Shown here piece by piece: positions 43,801 through 52,100 of a stretch of 64,000 nucleotides of DNA. A program made the position numbers and the translations under genes. The notes beneath the pieces were generated by a model that was not told the DNA's origin, ran no database searches, and was given only the letters and a program-made list of their open reading frames with translations. Each line of letters begins with the position of its first letter. Positions within the stretch are counted from its first letter, which is position 1. This DNA is from JBFWUW01 sp050247075 (GTDB lineage: Bacteria > Planctomycetota > Planctomycetia > Pirellulales > JBFWUW01), in contig JBFWUW010000026.1 in the NCBI GenBank assembly GCA_050247075.1, forward strand, positions 1-64,000. Direction: 5' to 3'.

Positions 43801-46589
43801 CCTTTCAATGGAGAAAGGTCGTTCAACAGTCCAGTGGAACCTGTATCGCCTTTATCAGCTTTACTGCCATCACAAATTAATACCTGTAACCCCCGCAACG
43901 CATTCACCGGTGAGATGTCAGTCACGTCGTCCGTGGAAAACGCAAGCTCGGTTACGACATTGTTTTCTATCGTGGGCTTTGGTGAGCCGTGGGCACCAGT
44001 GACAATCCCGTCAAAACTGTGATTTAATTCCACCAGTTTCTTGCTGACGGCCTCTACCTGCTGATCGGCGGGCATTGCGGCTACATCTTTTGTCCATTTG
44101 TCAAACGCCGCTTTCTGGCCCTCGACTTCCTTCCAGAAGTCTGCTGCCTTTTTGTCGTTAATAGTTTCTAAGGTCTTGATAGAGCGTATGATCTCAGTGT
44201 CACGAAAGGGCTTGAAGTCGAGGTTTAGGTAAACGAGGGGCAACTCTTTGAGCGGTAGGAAATCAGACACGTTCGTATCTTGACAGCGAAGGTATTCAAG
44301 CGGCATAGATTTCAATGGAGAAAGGTTCGCTACCGGCGTATGGTCGAGTGTAAGTCGCATCAACGGCATCCCTTCCAGCAGTGAAAGGTCGGACATTGTT
44401 GTACTGGCAAGAGATAGTAATTCTAGAGGCATCCCACACAACGGCGACCAGTCCGATACCTGCGTGCTGCTGCATCCCAATTCCGTCAACGGCATCCCTC
44501 GTAACGATGAAATGTCAGATACGTGAGTCTGGTAGCACATGAGAGAAGTGAGCTTCATATTTCTTAATGGCGATAAATCGGCGACCGGAGTCCGATCGCA
44601 TTTCAACTCTGTCAGTGGCATCCCTCGCAATGGTGAAAGATCAGTTACCTGCGTCCCGGAGACCCACAAAACAGACAGCGGCATTCCTTGTAGCGGTGAT
44701 AGATCGGAGAGTTCACAATAATGACAGTGAAGCGTAGTCAGCTTCATTCCCCTAAGAGGGGACAGGTCAGCAAGCGTGCTGACATTGTGTCCCGAACCGT
44801 TGCACCACAGGAACTTGAGGCCTATTAGAGCTTGCAATGGCGAGAGATCGGTTATATTATCCGTCAAGAACCGCAATCCGGTTACAACGCCGTTCTCGAT
44901 TGGAGGCGTGGCTTCCCCGTCAAACCCCATCAATATCCCATCAAAGCCCGGATTCAAGTCCACAAGTTTCTTGCCGACGGCCTCGATCTGCTGATCGGCA
45001 GGCATGGCAGTAACTTCCGCGACCCACTGGTCGAAGCCGGGAGTTTCGAATGCAAGCGGCGTCCTTACCACCGGGATGGGAACGGGCTTCGGTCCCGTCG
45101 CAACTGGTTTCTCGTCTACCGGCACCAACTTCGCCGCAATCGTCTTCTCGCCGCCCGACTCGATCTCGAACTCTTTCGTCACCAGAATGAATCCGTCCTT
45201 CTGCACACGCAATTGGTGCTTACCGGGATCGATCGAGATCGTGATCGGTCCCTTCTCGCCTTTGCGGGTGATCTCGATCTTTCCCTCTTCGTTCCACACT
45301 TCGACTTGGGCGTCTGGCTCGTTCACTGTTACGATCAACGTGCCTTCCTTGGTTCTCAGCTTCACCACGAGTCCGGCGAACAGCAGCAATAAGCCGAGGA
45401 TGCCACTTCCAATTAGCAGCAGCTTCTTCTGGCTCTTGTAGCCTTGCGGCTTTGTCACTTTCGTGACCGGAGCGAGCTTTGTTGTTGCTTGCGAAGCGAC
45501 TTTGAAAGAACCTGTCGAGCCAACGTCGGCGGAAGTGCCGAGCGACTGCTGGGTATTGATCGACTGTTCCTGACGAAGACCGCACTGCTCCAGATCGGCG
45601 ATGACTTCGCTGATCGACTGGTAACGGTCCTCGATCTTCTTTGCCAGCATCTTACGAAAGATGGCTTCGACTTCTTCAGGTACTTCGGGGCGAATTGCTC
45701 TGAGGGCAGGGATCGGATGGTTCTGGTGTGCCAGGAGTTTTGCGGTCAGCGTGTCGCCATCGAAAGTGGCCTTGCCGGTCAGCAGATAGAACAACGAGCA
45801 ACCGAGGCTGTAGATATCCGCACGAGCATCGGCCGTCTTGGTGTTCAAGGCTTGTTCGGGAGCCATGTAATCAATGGTCCCCATCACGGCTCCGCTCCCG
45901 GTCAGTTCGGCTTCGGTGGCTGCATTGCCTGCGGACTCAATACGAGCCAATCCCATGTCCAGAATCTTGACCGTACCCTTCTTGTCCAGCAGCAGGTTGG
46001 CTGGCTTGATGTCGCGATGCACAACACCTTCGCCGTGGGCGAACTCCAGGCCGCGAGCGGCTTGCAGGATGTAGTTGACCGCCTTGGGGACCGAAAAAGG
46101 TCCGTTCCTTTTCACCAAGGCGGAAAGATCTTGGCCCTCGACGTACTCCATGACCAGGAAGTGAACGCCATTGGCCTCGTCAGCGTCGTATGCGACCACA
46201 ATGTTGCTGTGGGTCAGCTTGGCGGCGGCTTTGGCTTCCCGGTGGAAACGGGCGACCGCTGCCGCATCCTTGGTCATGGCGGATGGCAGCATCTTGATCG
46301 CCACGATCCGCTCCATTCGGCGGTGCTCGGCCTTGAATACCTGCCCCATGCCGCCCGCCCCGATCTTGTCGAGGACGAGGTAATTGCCCAGGATCAAAGC
46401 TCGGCCTTTGCCTGCCGCCACTTGCTGGGCCTGGAACTTGGTCAGCAGATTCTGCTTATAGAGTTCCCGCAGCAGTTCCTCGCCATCTTTGGGCGAAGCC
46501 TTTGGCGGCACGAAGTTTTCGAGCTTGCCCGGAGCAACGATGCCCGAATCGGTGAGTTGCTTGACGACACTATCTAGAGCAACGGCCAT
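40887..46589 (-). CDS. Ser/Thr kinase with PEGA-like domain and five LRR modules
   Basis: 1900 residues from ATG 46589; upstream extension of the frame to 47564 is antisense to another gene and rejected. Kinase at ~70-340: GAGGMGQVFKAEH, K99 (VAIKM), HRDIKPAN (D193), DMG in place of DFG (D211), GTIDYMAPEQA. A membrane span (LLLIGSGILGLLLLFAGLVV, 390-409) leads to a PEGA-type repeat (EPDAQVEVWNEEGKIEI, to ~490). The remaining ~1400 residues are five tandem modules, each with a header (FDQW/FQQWMKDVQAMPAEQQ, then VEAVSKKLVELNPGFDG) and about eight internalin-like repeats (VSDLSPLKGMPLTELxC), ending KTLETINGKPVAEFW. Expected role: a receptor kinase sensing extracytoplasmic ligands. Close similarity between modules shows recent duplication. 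Confidence 0.92.
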   Translation of the reverse strand: MAVALDSVVKQLTDSGIVAPGKLENFVPPKASPKDGEELLRELYKQNLLTKFQAQQVAAGKGRALILGNYLVLDKIGAGGMGQVFKAEHRRMERIVAIKMLPSAMTKDAAAVARFHREAKAAAKLTHSNIVVAYDADEANGVHFLVMEYVEGQDLSALVKRNGPFSVPKAVNYILQAARGLEFAHGEGVVHRDIKPANLLLDKKGTVKILDMGLARIESAGNAATEAELTGSGAVMGTIDYMAPEQALNTKTADARADIYSLGCSLFYLLTGKATFDGDTLTAKLLAHQNHPIPALRAIRPEVPEEVEAIFRKMLAKKIEDRYQSISEVIADLEQCGLRQEQSINTQQSLGTSADVGSTGSFKVASQATTKLAPVTKVTKPQGYKSQKKLLLIGSGILGLLLLFAGLVVKLRTKEGTLIVTVNEPDAQVEVWNEEGKIEITRKGEKGPITISIDPGKHQLRVQKDGFILVTKEFEIESGGEKTIAAKLVPVDEKPVATGPKPVPIPVVRTPLAFETPGFDQWVAEVTAMPADQQIEAVGKKLVDLNPGFDGILMGFDGEATPPIENGVVTGLRFLTDNITDLSPLQALIGLKFLWCNGSGHNVSTLADLSPLRGMKLTTLHCHYCELSDLSPLQGMPLSVLWVSGTQVTDLSPLRGMPLTELKCDRTPVADLSPLRNMKLTSLMCYQTHVSDISSLRGMPLTELGCSSTQVSDWSPLCGMPLELLSLASTTMSDLSLLEGMPLMRLTLDHTPVANLSPLKSMPLEYLRCQDTNVSDFLPLKELPLVYLNLDFKPFRDTEIIRSIKTLETINDKKAADFWKEVEGQKAAFDKWTKDVAAMPADQQVEAVSKKLVELNHSFDGIVTGAHGSPKPTIENNVVTELAFSTDDVTDISPVNALRGLQVLICDGSKADKGDTGSTGLLNDLSPLKGLPLWYLSISNTRVSDLMPLKGMPLRQLSISGTQVSDLSPLRDLPLTDLYCYGTQVSDLSPLHNVPLKFLNCGGTTVNDLSPLQDLQLTQLHCVNSQVADLSPLRGMPLTGLLCPGTLVSDLSPIKDTPLKQLFCDFKPFRDTAVLHNIKTLESINGKPAAAFWKEVESQQRQFEEWTKDVAAMPVERQIEAVRRKLIDLNPGFDGMITGFGGRLTPTIDNGVVTDIAFVSDNVKDISPIRALSGLKMLACNGSKNGQGKVADLSPLQGVPLTQLQFACTMVADLTPLTEMSLVGLDCSRTPVSDLSPLAGMPLKTLACWSTRVSDLSPLEGMSLDWLSCNLTEVSDLSPLKGSILTQLHFESTPVSDLSPLKGMSLLTLSCNSTAVTDLSPLKGMQLRFLNCAGSKVSDLSPLEGMPIAELYCHRTAVEDLSALTGMPLVILNCEGNRIVDFSPLETLPLKSLHFTFTTIRETELLRSIKTLETINGKPVAEFWKEVEEQQATFQQWMKDVQAMPAEQQVEAVSNKLVELNPEFDGKVTPTIMEGSVTGLHFAIEKVTDISPVRALPELKILFQPGLFGNKSQLSDLSPLKGMSLTSLTCPYSEVSDLTPLKGMKLEILEIIGSRVADLSVLKGMPLEGLNCNFTPVSDLTPLGEMPLKALSIWGTNVSDLTPLAGLPLNGLSLSNTNVSDLSVLKGMPLETLYCNNTKVSNYSSLERLPLRILSLDFNPFRDNDLLRSIKTLESINNKPVAEFWKEVEEKQVAFQQWMKDVQAMPAEQQVEAVSKKLVELNPGFDGKVTDYIRNGTPEIEDGVVKGIGFLTTNVSDISPVRALKDLRKLNCGGTSDKELGVLSDLSPLKGMQLEVLLCFYTHVADLTPLQEMPLATFNCHTTQVIDLSPLQAIPLTELRIAKTLASDYSPLSDMPLKALTLDFKPERDTELLRSIKTLETINDKPAAEFWKEVEEQKGK

Positions 46590-46733
46590 AAATGGGCTGC
46601 AAGGGAACGGCAATGGAAGAAAACCAGTTGGTCCATTCTCCCCAGAAGTATGGATAAATGCCAGTGGCAGCGGCGGGAGAGCCGCGTCTTCATTGCCTCC
46701 CATCATAGAATGGTGGCACTGAAAGGCTCCCAG

Positions 46734-47609
46734 ATGGCAAATCCGCGAAAACAAGTCCCCGAAAATGTGCCTGGCGACTTCTACGTTGACTCGACTTGCA
46801 TCGACTGTGATGCTTGTCGGCAGATCGCTCCAGCCGTGTTCGGCGAAGCGGGTGAAACGTCTTTCGTGAAGTCGCAGCCCAGGTCGAACGGCGAGCACCG
46901 GCACGCGTTGCAAGCCTTGTTGTCCTGCCCCACGGGGTCCATCGGTTTCCTGGGTCACCCCGATCTCAAGGCCGTGCAACAGGACTTCCCGCTTCTGATT
47001 GAAAAACCCGTTTTCTACTGCGGTTACAACTCCCCTAAGTCTTATGGCGGCAACAGCTACTACATTCGGCACGCCGCTGGGAACTGGCTGATCGACTCGC
47101 CCAAGTTTGTCGGCCCGCTTGTGAAACGGCTGGAGTCTCTGGGTGGGGTCGCCAACATCTTCCTGACGCACCGTGATGACGTGGCTGACGCTGAGCGTTA
47201 CGCCAGCCACTTCAATAGCCGCCGCATCATTCACCGAGACGAGGTCGCCTGGCAGCCAGATGCGGAAATGATCCTCGACGGACCAGGACCGTGGGAGTTG
47301 GCTCCTGGTTTTCTTGCGATTTCCACGCCAGGACACACCCAAGGCCATTGCGTTTTGCTGTTCAATGAGCGATTTCTGTTTACCGGCGATCACCTCCACT
47401 GGAACCGGCACGCAAACCAGCTTTCGGCCTCGGAGGATTACTGCTGGCATTCGTGGACACAGCAGGCGGATTCGATGGAGGGTCTGGCTGACTTTCGTTT
47501 CGAGTGGATCTTGCCGGGTCACGGACAAAAGGTGCATTTGCCAGTCGCCGAGATGCGGCGACAAACCTTGTTGTTAGCCGAATTCATGCGTTCCCGGAGT
47601 AGCGACTGA
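46734..47609 (+). CDS. Ferredoxin-like / MBL-fold protein
   Basis: 291 residues; ATG 46734 chosen, an in-frame ATG at 46710 is possible. N-terminal 4Fe-4S ferredoxin-like segment (STCIDCDACRQIAP ... SCPTGSIG) fused to a metallo-beta-lactamase fold: FLTHRDDVADAERY in place of the usual HxHxDH, TPGHTQGHCVLL, FTGDHLHW, WILPGHG. The altered first motif is normal for this subfamily. Probably hydrolyses a thioester or phosphodiester-like substrate with an electron-transfer link; unknown in detail. Its stop overlaps the start of the thioesterase, so the pair is co-translated. Confidence 0.87.
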   Translation: MANPRKQVPENVPGDFYVDSTCIDCDACRQIAPAVFGEAGETSFVKSQPRSNGEHRHALQALLSCPTGSIGFLGHPDLKAVQQDFPLLIEKPVFYCGYNSPKSYGGNSYYIRHAAGNWLIDSPKFVGPLVKRLESLGGVANIFLTHRDDVADAERYASHFNSRRIIHRDEVAWQPDAEMILDGPGPWELAPGFLAISTPGHTQGHCVLLFNERFLFTGDHLHWNRHANQLSASEDYCWHSWTQQADSMEGLADFRFEWILPGHGQKVHLPVAEMRRQTLLLAEFMRSRSSD

Positions 47610-48046
47610 TGCAATTGAAAGAAGCCCCAGTCGGCCGCTTGATCGGCTTCACGATGAAATCGGTCGAATCAGGTCGTGCGATTTTCGAGATGGAAGCCGA
47701 CGAACGCCACCACAACCCGCTCGGAACGCTGCATGGCGGGATCTACTGTGACCTGGCTGATGCGGCAATGGGATTTGCCTACGCCAGCACGCTCGGTGAA
47801 GGAGAGACTTTCACGACGATCGAGTTGAAGATCAATTTCCTGCGTGCAGTTCGCAAGGCAACTTTGATCGCCGAGGCCAAGGTGGTGAAGGCGGGGAGCA
47901 CCCTGGGTTACGTCGAGTGCGAGGTCAAGGACCAGACCGGCAATCTGGTCGCCAAGGTGTCGAGCACTTGCATGAAACTCCGGCCGGATCGAACGCGGGC
48001 CAATCGAGACGAACAAAGCAACTCAGCGGCGGCCAAGAACCTTTGA
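47609..48046 (+). CDS. PaaI-family hotdog thioesterase
   Basis: 145 residues, TGATG overlap with the MBL-fold gene. Hotdog-fold signatures HNPLGTLHGGIYCDLADAAMG (HGG ... D) trimmed to GTLHGGIYCDLADAAMG, then TTIELKINFLRAV and GYVECEVKDQTG, with the usual catalytic Asp region. PaaI-type thioesterases hydrolyse acyl-CoA, often aromatic. Co-translation with an MBL-fold hydrolase suggests a two-step acyl-thioester route; the substrate is not evident. Confidence 0.93.
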   Translation: MQLKEAPVGRLIGFTMKSVESGRAIFEMEADERHHNPLGTLHGGIYCDLADAAMGFAYASTLGEGETFTTIELKINFLRAVRKATLIAEAKVVKAGSTLGYVECEVKDQTGNLVAKVSSTCMKLRPDRTRANRDEQSNSAAAKNL

Positions 48047-48088
48047 TTTCAAGACCCGCCCGGTCCGCTTCTCGTGTTCACTGTATTG

Positions 48089-48613
48089 CTAATCGCCGTT
48101 CGCCATTTCAAGCGATTCTGTTTTGTCGATCAGGGCATCGACAGATTCAAAATCGAGCGGACGTTGAACATGCAAAACACGATTGTTTTTAATCCACGCC
48201 AACTCGCCGTATCCGTGCAGGAGCGACCCACCTCCATTGATTTGTTCTAGGACCTGCCAGCCTGGAATCGATCGAAGCGGTTCGTAGCCTCCACATACGG
48301 GTGTGCAGTCGATGTAGCGGAACGCAATCTCGTGTTCAGGATTCTTTGTTCTGTAGGCGAGTACGAATGCTTCAAATCGCCTTCGTTGAGGCACCATCGG
48401 TGCCCAGTCAACATGAACGAGAATTATCGCATTCTTGTGTGAAGTAGCTTCATCGACAGCAAGTTGGACGTCGGCCGCGGCATCTAATCTGGCCGACCTA
48501 AACTCGACCGCCGTGGAATCGTGTTGAGTTTTGGGATCGGAATTCATGCGATTGCAGCCGGAATTGACAAGCGATGCCCAGATCATCAAAGGTGGCAACA
48601 TCCATCGACACAT
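48089..48613 (-). CDS. Putative thioredoxin-like lipoprotein
   Basis: 174 residues. Signal peptide with lipobox-like end (PLMIWASLVNSGC), then a domain with AIILVHVDWAPM where thioredoxins have the CxxC, followed by EIAFRYIDCTPVCGG and LAWIKNNRVLHV. The classical CxxC is absent (WAPM), so redox activity is doubtful; the fold assignment rests on strand order. Probably an outer-membrane or periplasmic lipoprotein. Convergent with the thioesterase gene. Confidence 0.65.
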   Translation of the reverse strand: MCRWMLPPLMIWASLVNSGCNRMNSDPKTQHDSTAVEFRSARLDAAADVQLAVDEATSHKNAIILVHVDWAPMVPQRRRFEAFVLAYRTKNPEHEIAFRYIDCTPVCGGYEPLRSIPGWQVLEQINGGGSLLHGYGELAWIKNNRVLHVQRPLDFESVDALIDKTESLEMANGD

Positions 48614-48798
48614 GATTATTGAGCCTAAAACATAGCAGGATGAAGACTCATGTTATCAGGGTGCGAGTGGCTCGTCCAAATCGAAGAAGCAATTTCGTTC
48701 GCGACGGCAGAAATCTTTGCGATTACACCTAAATTGTTCCAGCCAACGGGTCACAAATGAATGAATGACGGGGCAATGCACTCACGAAAGGGACCACG

Positions 48799-49038
48799 AT
48801 GGCGAGCGAATTTCAGCAGCGGTTTGTCGAAGTGTTGATTCCCAATGGCCAACCGGCCGACGTACGGAAAATCGAGTTCGAGCTACTGGACGGTGGCAGT
48901 TGGCGATGGCGGCTGAGTACGCCCGATGGGCCGATCTTTTCAGTCGTCGCCGAGCCTCACGAGATCGAAAGCACCGCATTTGCAACGGAGATCATGTTGC
49001 ATGCGGTATCCTATGGTTCGCTTCCCTGGGAGACCTAG
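48799..49038 (+). CDS. Small hypothetical protein
   Basis: 79 residues, AAAGGGA before the ATG. Beta-rich pattern (FVEVLIPNGQPADVRKIEF, then GSWRWRLSTPDGPIFSVV) ending with a helix (ESTAFATEIMLHAV). No family recognised. A dispersed palindrome follows 40 bases downstream. Confidence 0.55.
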   Translation: MASEFQQRFVEVLIPNGQPADVRKIEFELLDGGSWRWRLSTPDGPIFSVVAEPHEIESTAFATEIMLHAVSYGSLPWET

Positions 49039-49078
49039 CTACGGGCAACGAGGGATGGTGGCCCGGAAGATTTTTCGC

Positions 49079-49100
49079 AATGCCGCACGGATGCGGCATT
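49079..49100. repeat. Dispersed palindrome, identical to copy at 1750
   Basis: AATGCCGCA-CGGA-TGCGGCATT; the full 22 bases equal positions 1750-1771 more than 47 kb away. The downstream flank (CCGAAACGTCCGTTGG) resembles the flank of the 1704 copy (GCGAAATCCGTTC). Non-coding. Confidence 0.8.
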
Positions 49101-49592
49101 CCGAAACGTCCGTTGGTGTCGCCGAAATGCAGAAATGAATTGCTTTTGGTGCAGTGCCGAATGACCTCGATAATGGCTTCGTCAAAAGCTCTTTTGAGAT
49201 CGCTTTCGATGGCCTTGGATACATCGCTTGAGCCACAAGACTTGCACACTTGACACGCAAAGCTGGGCCATCGCAAGGCTGTTAAATTGGGGTGTTTGGG
49301 TATTCTGGTTGCGTCTGGCGATGCCAAGTGCTGGCATTGCAGCTTTGGAACGGCCATTAGAGTCGTCAGAACGGCTCTGGCGTCGATTCTTAGGTGGTTT
49401 CTAGGCATTCATCACCCAGACTTCCTTTATCGCCAGCACTGGGCAAATATGGCCTGGTGGGGCCACGAGCAGGCAGATTCCCTATTTTAACAAATTTTAG
49501 AGTCAAGCCTGACAGTACTCCCCAAATCAGGTCGTGCAGGACTTTGATGATACTACTTCCGACCACTGCGAATTACACACTGCGTGTGTATC
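49101..49592. other. Non-coding region with repeats
   Basis: About 490 bases. Frames on the minus strand contain a Cys-rich piece (CQVCKSCGSSDVSKAIE) but no start signal or family continuity, so I see no gene. It may be the decayed left junction of the integrative element. Confidence 0.4.
49181..49198. repeat. Short repeat GTCAAAAGCTCTTTTGAG, variant copy
   Basis: Differs by one base from the 18-mers at 7952 and 54416; here it is a near-perfect palindrome (TCAAAAG-CT-CTTTTGA). About 100 bases from the AATGCCGCA palindrome. Confidence 0.5.
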
Positions 49593-50480
49593 TCACTGCG
49601 GTAGAGTAATTGGATTACGCCTACGCTCAATGCGGACAGCCGCCTCGATTTCATTCAGCGACAGTTCCGGAAGGGCTGACTTGATGCGGGCGACAACTTC
49701 TTCGGTTGAAATGTTTTGACGTTTCAACCGTGCCTTTCCGTCAATGTCTACAACTTCAATCAAGTCGCTATCTGTGGAAATCTCAGGCGTGGATTGGCGA
49801 AAGAGCTTTACAATTGCCGGAACCACCAACCCCAACACCATTCCACTCACCAAGAAAAGTAGATCCCTCCGCCCGCTGGGACGGTTTCCGCGATTGCCAG
49901 TACCTGGGCTAACGTCGTCTTGTGCTTCTGGGGGATTGTTTGGCGGACGCCGAGTTCTAGTGACATTCAGAGTCTGCGTGCCCCCGAATCGCTGACCCGT
50001 TCCACTGCTCACTAGCACGTCTTTTTTTTCGCCTGGACCGGTGCGTCCGTCCGTTCGCAGTTGCAAGCGAACTATTTTTGAGAACATCTCGGGGCTGACG
50101 AGTGTGGTTAAGTTCGCTGGTAGCGGGTGAGCTTGCCGGTACGCGGGCCGGAGCACGTCGAGAACGTGAACATACCAGTCATCGTTGACTGCCGTATCGG
50201 GTGTTAGCAGCAAGAACTCGTGGTCGATAGTTCGCCCGGCACTATCCCTGAACTCTTCGACGGCATCTACCACGCGGCAGGCGATGTAACCCCTTGGTTT
50301 TCCCCCGCCATCGGCAATCTGGCCGAATCGGAACATCGGGGTCCGAGAATCAACCGCGAAGACCGCATCATAGATTTTCGTCCAATCGTCACGATTTCCG
50401 GGCGGCAAGTGCAACTTACGGTATCCCCAATCGAGGCCCCGTGTCGCCCAAAGTAGCTGGTTCAGGTTGATTTCGAGCAT
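49593..50480 (-). CDS. Membrane protein partner of the GTPase
   Basis: 295 residues. N-terminal ~160 residues are a globular domain beginning NQLLWATRGLDWGYRKL, containing RGYIACRVVDAVEEF and DWYVHVLDVLRPA. A low-complexity Pro/Asn/Gly linker follows, then a span (LLFLVSGMVLGLVVPAIVKL) and a soluble C-terminal helix pair (STEEVVARIKSALPELSLNE). It starts only three bases after the GTPase gene ends, so the two are one transcript. Resembles in outline the GTPase-associated component of predicted conflict systems, but I cannot confirm that family. Confidence 0.65.
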   Translation of the reverse strand: MLEINLNQLLWATRGLDWGYRKLHLPPGNRDDWTKIYDAVFAVDSRTPMFRFGQIADGGGKPRGYIACRVVDAVEEFRDSAGRTIDHEFLLLTPDTAVNDDWYVHVLDVLRPAYRQAHPLPANLTTLVSPEMFSKIVRLQLRTDGRTGPGEKKDVLVSSGTGQRFGGTQTLNVTRTRRPPNNPPEAQDDVSPGTGNRGNRPSGRRDLLFLVSGMVLGLVVPAIVKLFRQSTPEISTDSDLIEVVDIDGKARLKRQNISTEEVVARIKSALPELSLNEIEAAVRIERRRNPITLPQ

Positions 50481-50483
50481 CGC

Positions 50484-51632
50484 TTAGCTCCGGATCAGAT
50501 CTCCGCTCAAATAGATCCCGTTCGCTTCCGCCTCCCTGATTCGACGTTCAAACGATACCACAACGTGCATGACATGGTCACCGCGTTCCTTCGCCTTTTC
50601 CTGCGTCTTGTTGAGCGAGTCTGTTTGCCCCTTGGCGACTTCATCCAGCAACTGGAAGAATCGGCCAACGATGGGAATCCACTTCATCCAGTGCGTTGTC
50701 GCTGCACGAAGTAGCTCACCCGCACCGTGGGCTGTTTTGACGGCCACCTTTTTCTTATTGACCCAGGAGTGGATGTGCCGCATCAACGACAAACATCCTA
50801 ACGGGGTGATCTGGTCCACGCCAATCGTCTTTGTCGGATCGACGATCTGATTCGTGGTGGGCTCGAACTTGGCCGATGACAACAGCAAGAAGTCTTCGCC
50901 GAAGGAGAGTGACTCCCGCTTTTTCTCCGGAATGAAACCCATGATCGCCTCGGACAGATCATCGATCTCGGAACGTGCGGCGGTCAACACCTGCTTGCGG
51001 AACCACTCGACGTCGTGATCTGGAAACAAATCGGCCTTCGACAAACAAATTGTCCAGATACGAGGGAATGTCTGAAAAGCATCTTGGTCGTCCAGCAGAA
51101 CCTTTCGCTCGCGATCAAGGAAATCTCGGAAATTGGCCAACAGCTTCTTGACGTAAGTTGCTCCGTGCTCAGCAAGCTTCTTACCATCGACAAGCAGAAA
51201 CGCCACGTCCGATTGCATCAAGGCTCGAAACGCAATCCTTCGCCTTTGCTCCTCGTCTCCTTCCACAGTTTCCGTCCACCATTCACCGGGATAGTCGTGC
51301 CACACAACGGTCCCCACTGAATTGTTGACCCCTTCCGCCTTAATCTGGAAGTCAAAGATCGAGTGTTGAAATCGGGTGAAAGGGGGAACGAGTTTTTTTT
51401 CGATATTGTAATACGCCTCCAGCAGCTTATTGCCTTGGCCTGTGGCGGTGGCGAGCAAGGAGTACCCAGCCGTCTTGCGAAACTCGCGGGCCTGCTGATA
51501 GCCGTAAAACACGCTCAACAATGTTGTCTTGCCACTGCCAGACTCTCCAAAAACGGCAATATGCTGCTCCAAATTGCTCCGAGCCGGAAATAGCCCACTC
51601 CAAGTCTCAGCCAAACGATCGAACAGGGACAT
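50484..51632 (-). CDS. P-loop GTPase-like protein
   Basis: 382 residues, ATG 51632 after GGAGG; a longer frame to 51752 has no support. Motifs: P-loop GESGSGKTTLLS, G3-like DYPGEWW, possible G4 SKADLF, later IHSWVNKKK and a C-terminal helical part. This is a TRAFAC-type NTPase; the G4 residue pattern supports GTP. Paired with the membrane protein downstream, it forms a two-gene unit of the GTPase-associated type described as candidate conflict/stress systems. Function not established here. Confidence 0.82.
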   Translation of the reverse strand: MSLFDRLAETWSGLFPARSNLEQHIAVFGESGSGKTTLLSVFYGYQQAREFRKTAGYSLLATATGQGNKLLEAYYNIEKKLVPPFTRFQHSIFDFQIKAEGVNNSVGTVVWHDYPGEWWTETVEGDEEQRRRIAFRALMQSDVAFLLVDGKKLAEHGATYVKKLLANFRDFLDRERKVLLDDQDAFQTFPRIWTICLSKADLFPDHDVEWFRKQVLTAARSEIDDLSEAIMGFIPEKKRESLSFGEDFLLLSSAKFEPTTNQIVDPTKTIGVDQITPLGCLSLMRHIHSWVNKKKVAVKTAHGAGELLRAATTHWMKWIPIVGRFFQLLDEVAKGQTDSLNKTQEKAKERGDHVMHVVVSFERRIREAEANGIYLSGDLIRS

Positions 51633-51825
51633 GATGTACGGTCCTCCAGGGAGACGCCCAAGTGAATGTCGAAACAGCCAGATGCACAATCTGGCGATAC
51701 GGTGCGAGCTTTTTCGGACGAAGCGACTCAAGTAAGCGGGTTGGCGACCCAAGCGATGCCCTCACCGGATTTGGGGGAAAGGATACTTAAACACATCTTC
51801 ACTTGGGGCACGATGTTCGTCAACC

Positions 51826-52065
51826 ATGCCGAACATCGACGAACGAAAATTCCTGAGAGACCTGGGCGAGCGGCTCCGTGCCGTGCGTGAGGGTCAAAAC
51901 CTGACGCAGCGACAGGTAGCCGAGAAATGCAACCTGCACCGCACTTTCATCGGTTCCGTTGAACGCGGTGAACGCAACGTGTCGGTCCTCAACCTGCGGC
52001 TAATCGCAAGGGTGCTTCGCGTCAGGATCGCTGAGTTGCTGGAAGGCGGCCCCAAGGGCCGGTAG
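51826..52065 (+). CDS. XRE-family DNA-binding protein
   Basis: 79 residues, single cro/C1-type HTH domain: FLRDLGERLRAVREGQNL, LTQRQVAEKCNLHRTFIGSVERGERNVSV, shortened as TQRQVAEKCNLHRTF and FIGSVERGERNVSVLNL. Divergent from the GTPase pair (about 190 bases apart). Likely represses its own and neighbouring promoters in the element. Single-domain repressors of this kind are normal in mobile elements. Confidence 0.92.
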   Translation: MPNIDERKFLRDLGERLRAVREGQNLTQRQVAEKCNLHRTFIGSVERGERNVSVLNLRLIARVLRVRIAELLEGGPKGR

Positions 52066-52100
52066 GGCTGCTTGAGGCCACCTTCGCTGCTAGCAAATCG

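Noticed and set aside
46590..47564. 975-base 5' extension of the giant kinase frame
   Set aside because: It is antisense to the ferredoxin/MBL gene, and kinase similarity starts only after ATG 46589.
48992..49408. Minus-strand frame with CQVCKSCGSS
   Set aside because: Possible zinc-ribbon-like piece, but it continues through the dispersed palindrome and into the 48799 gene with no family support or start site.
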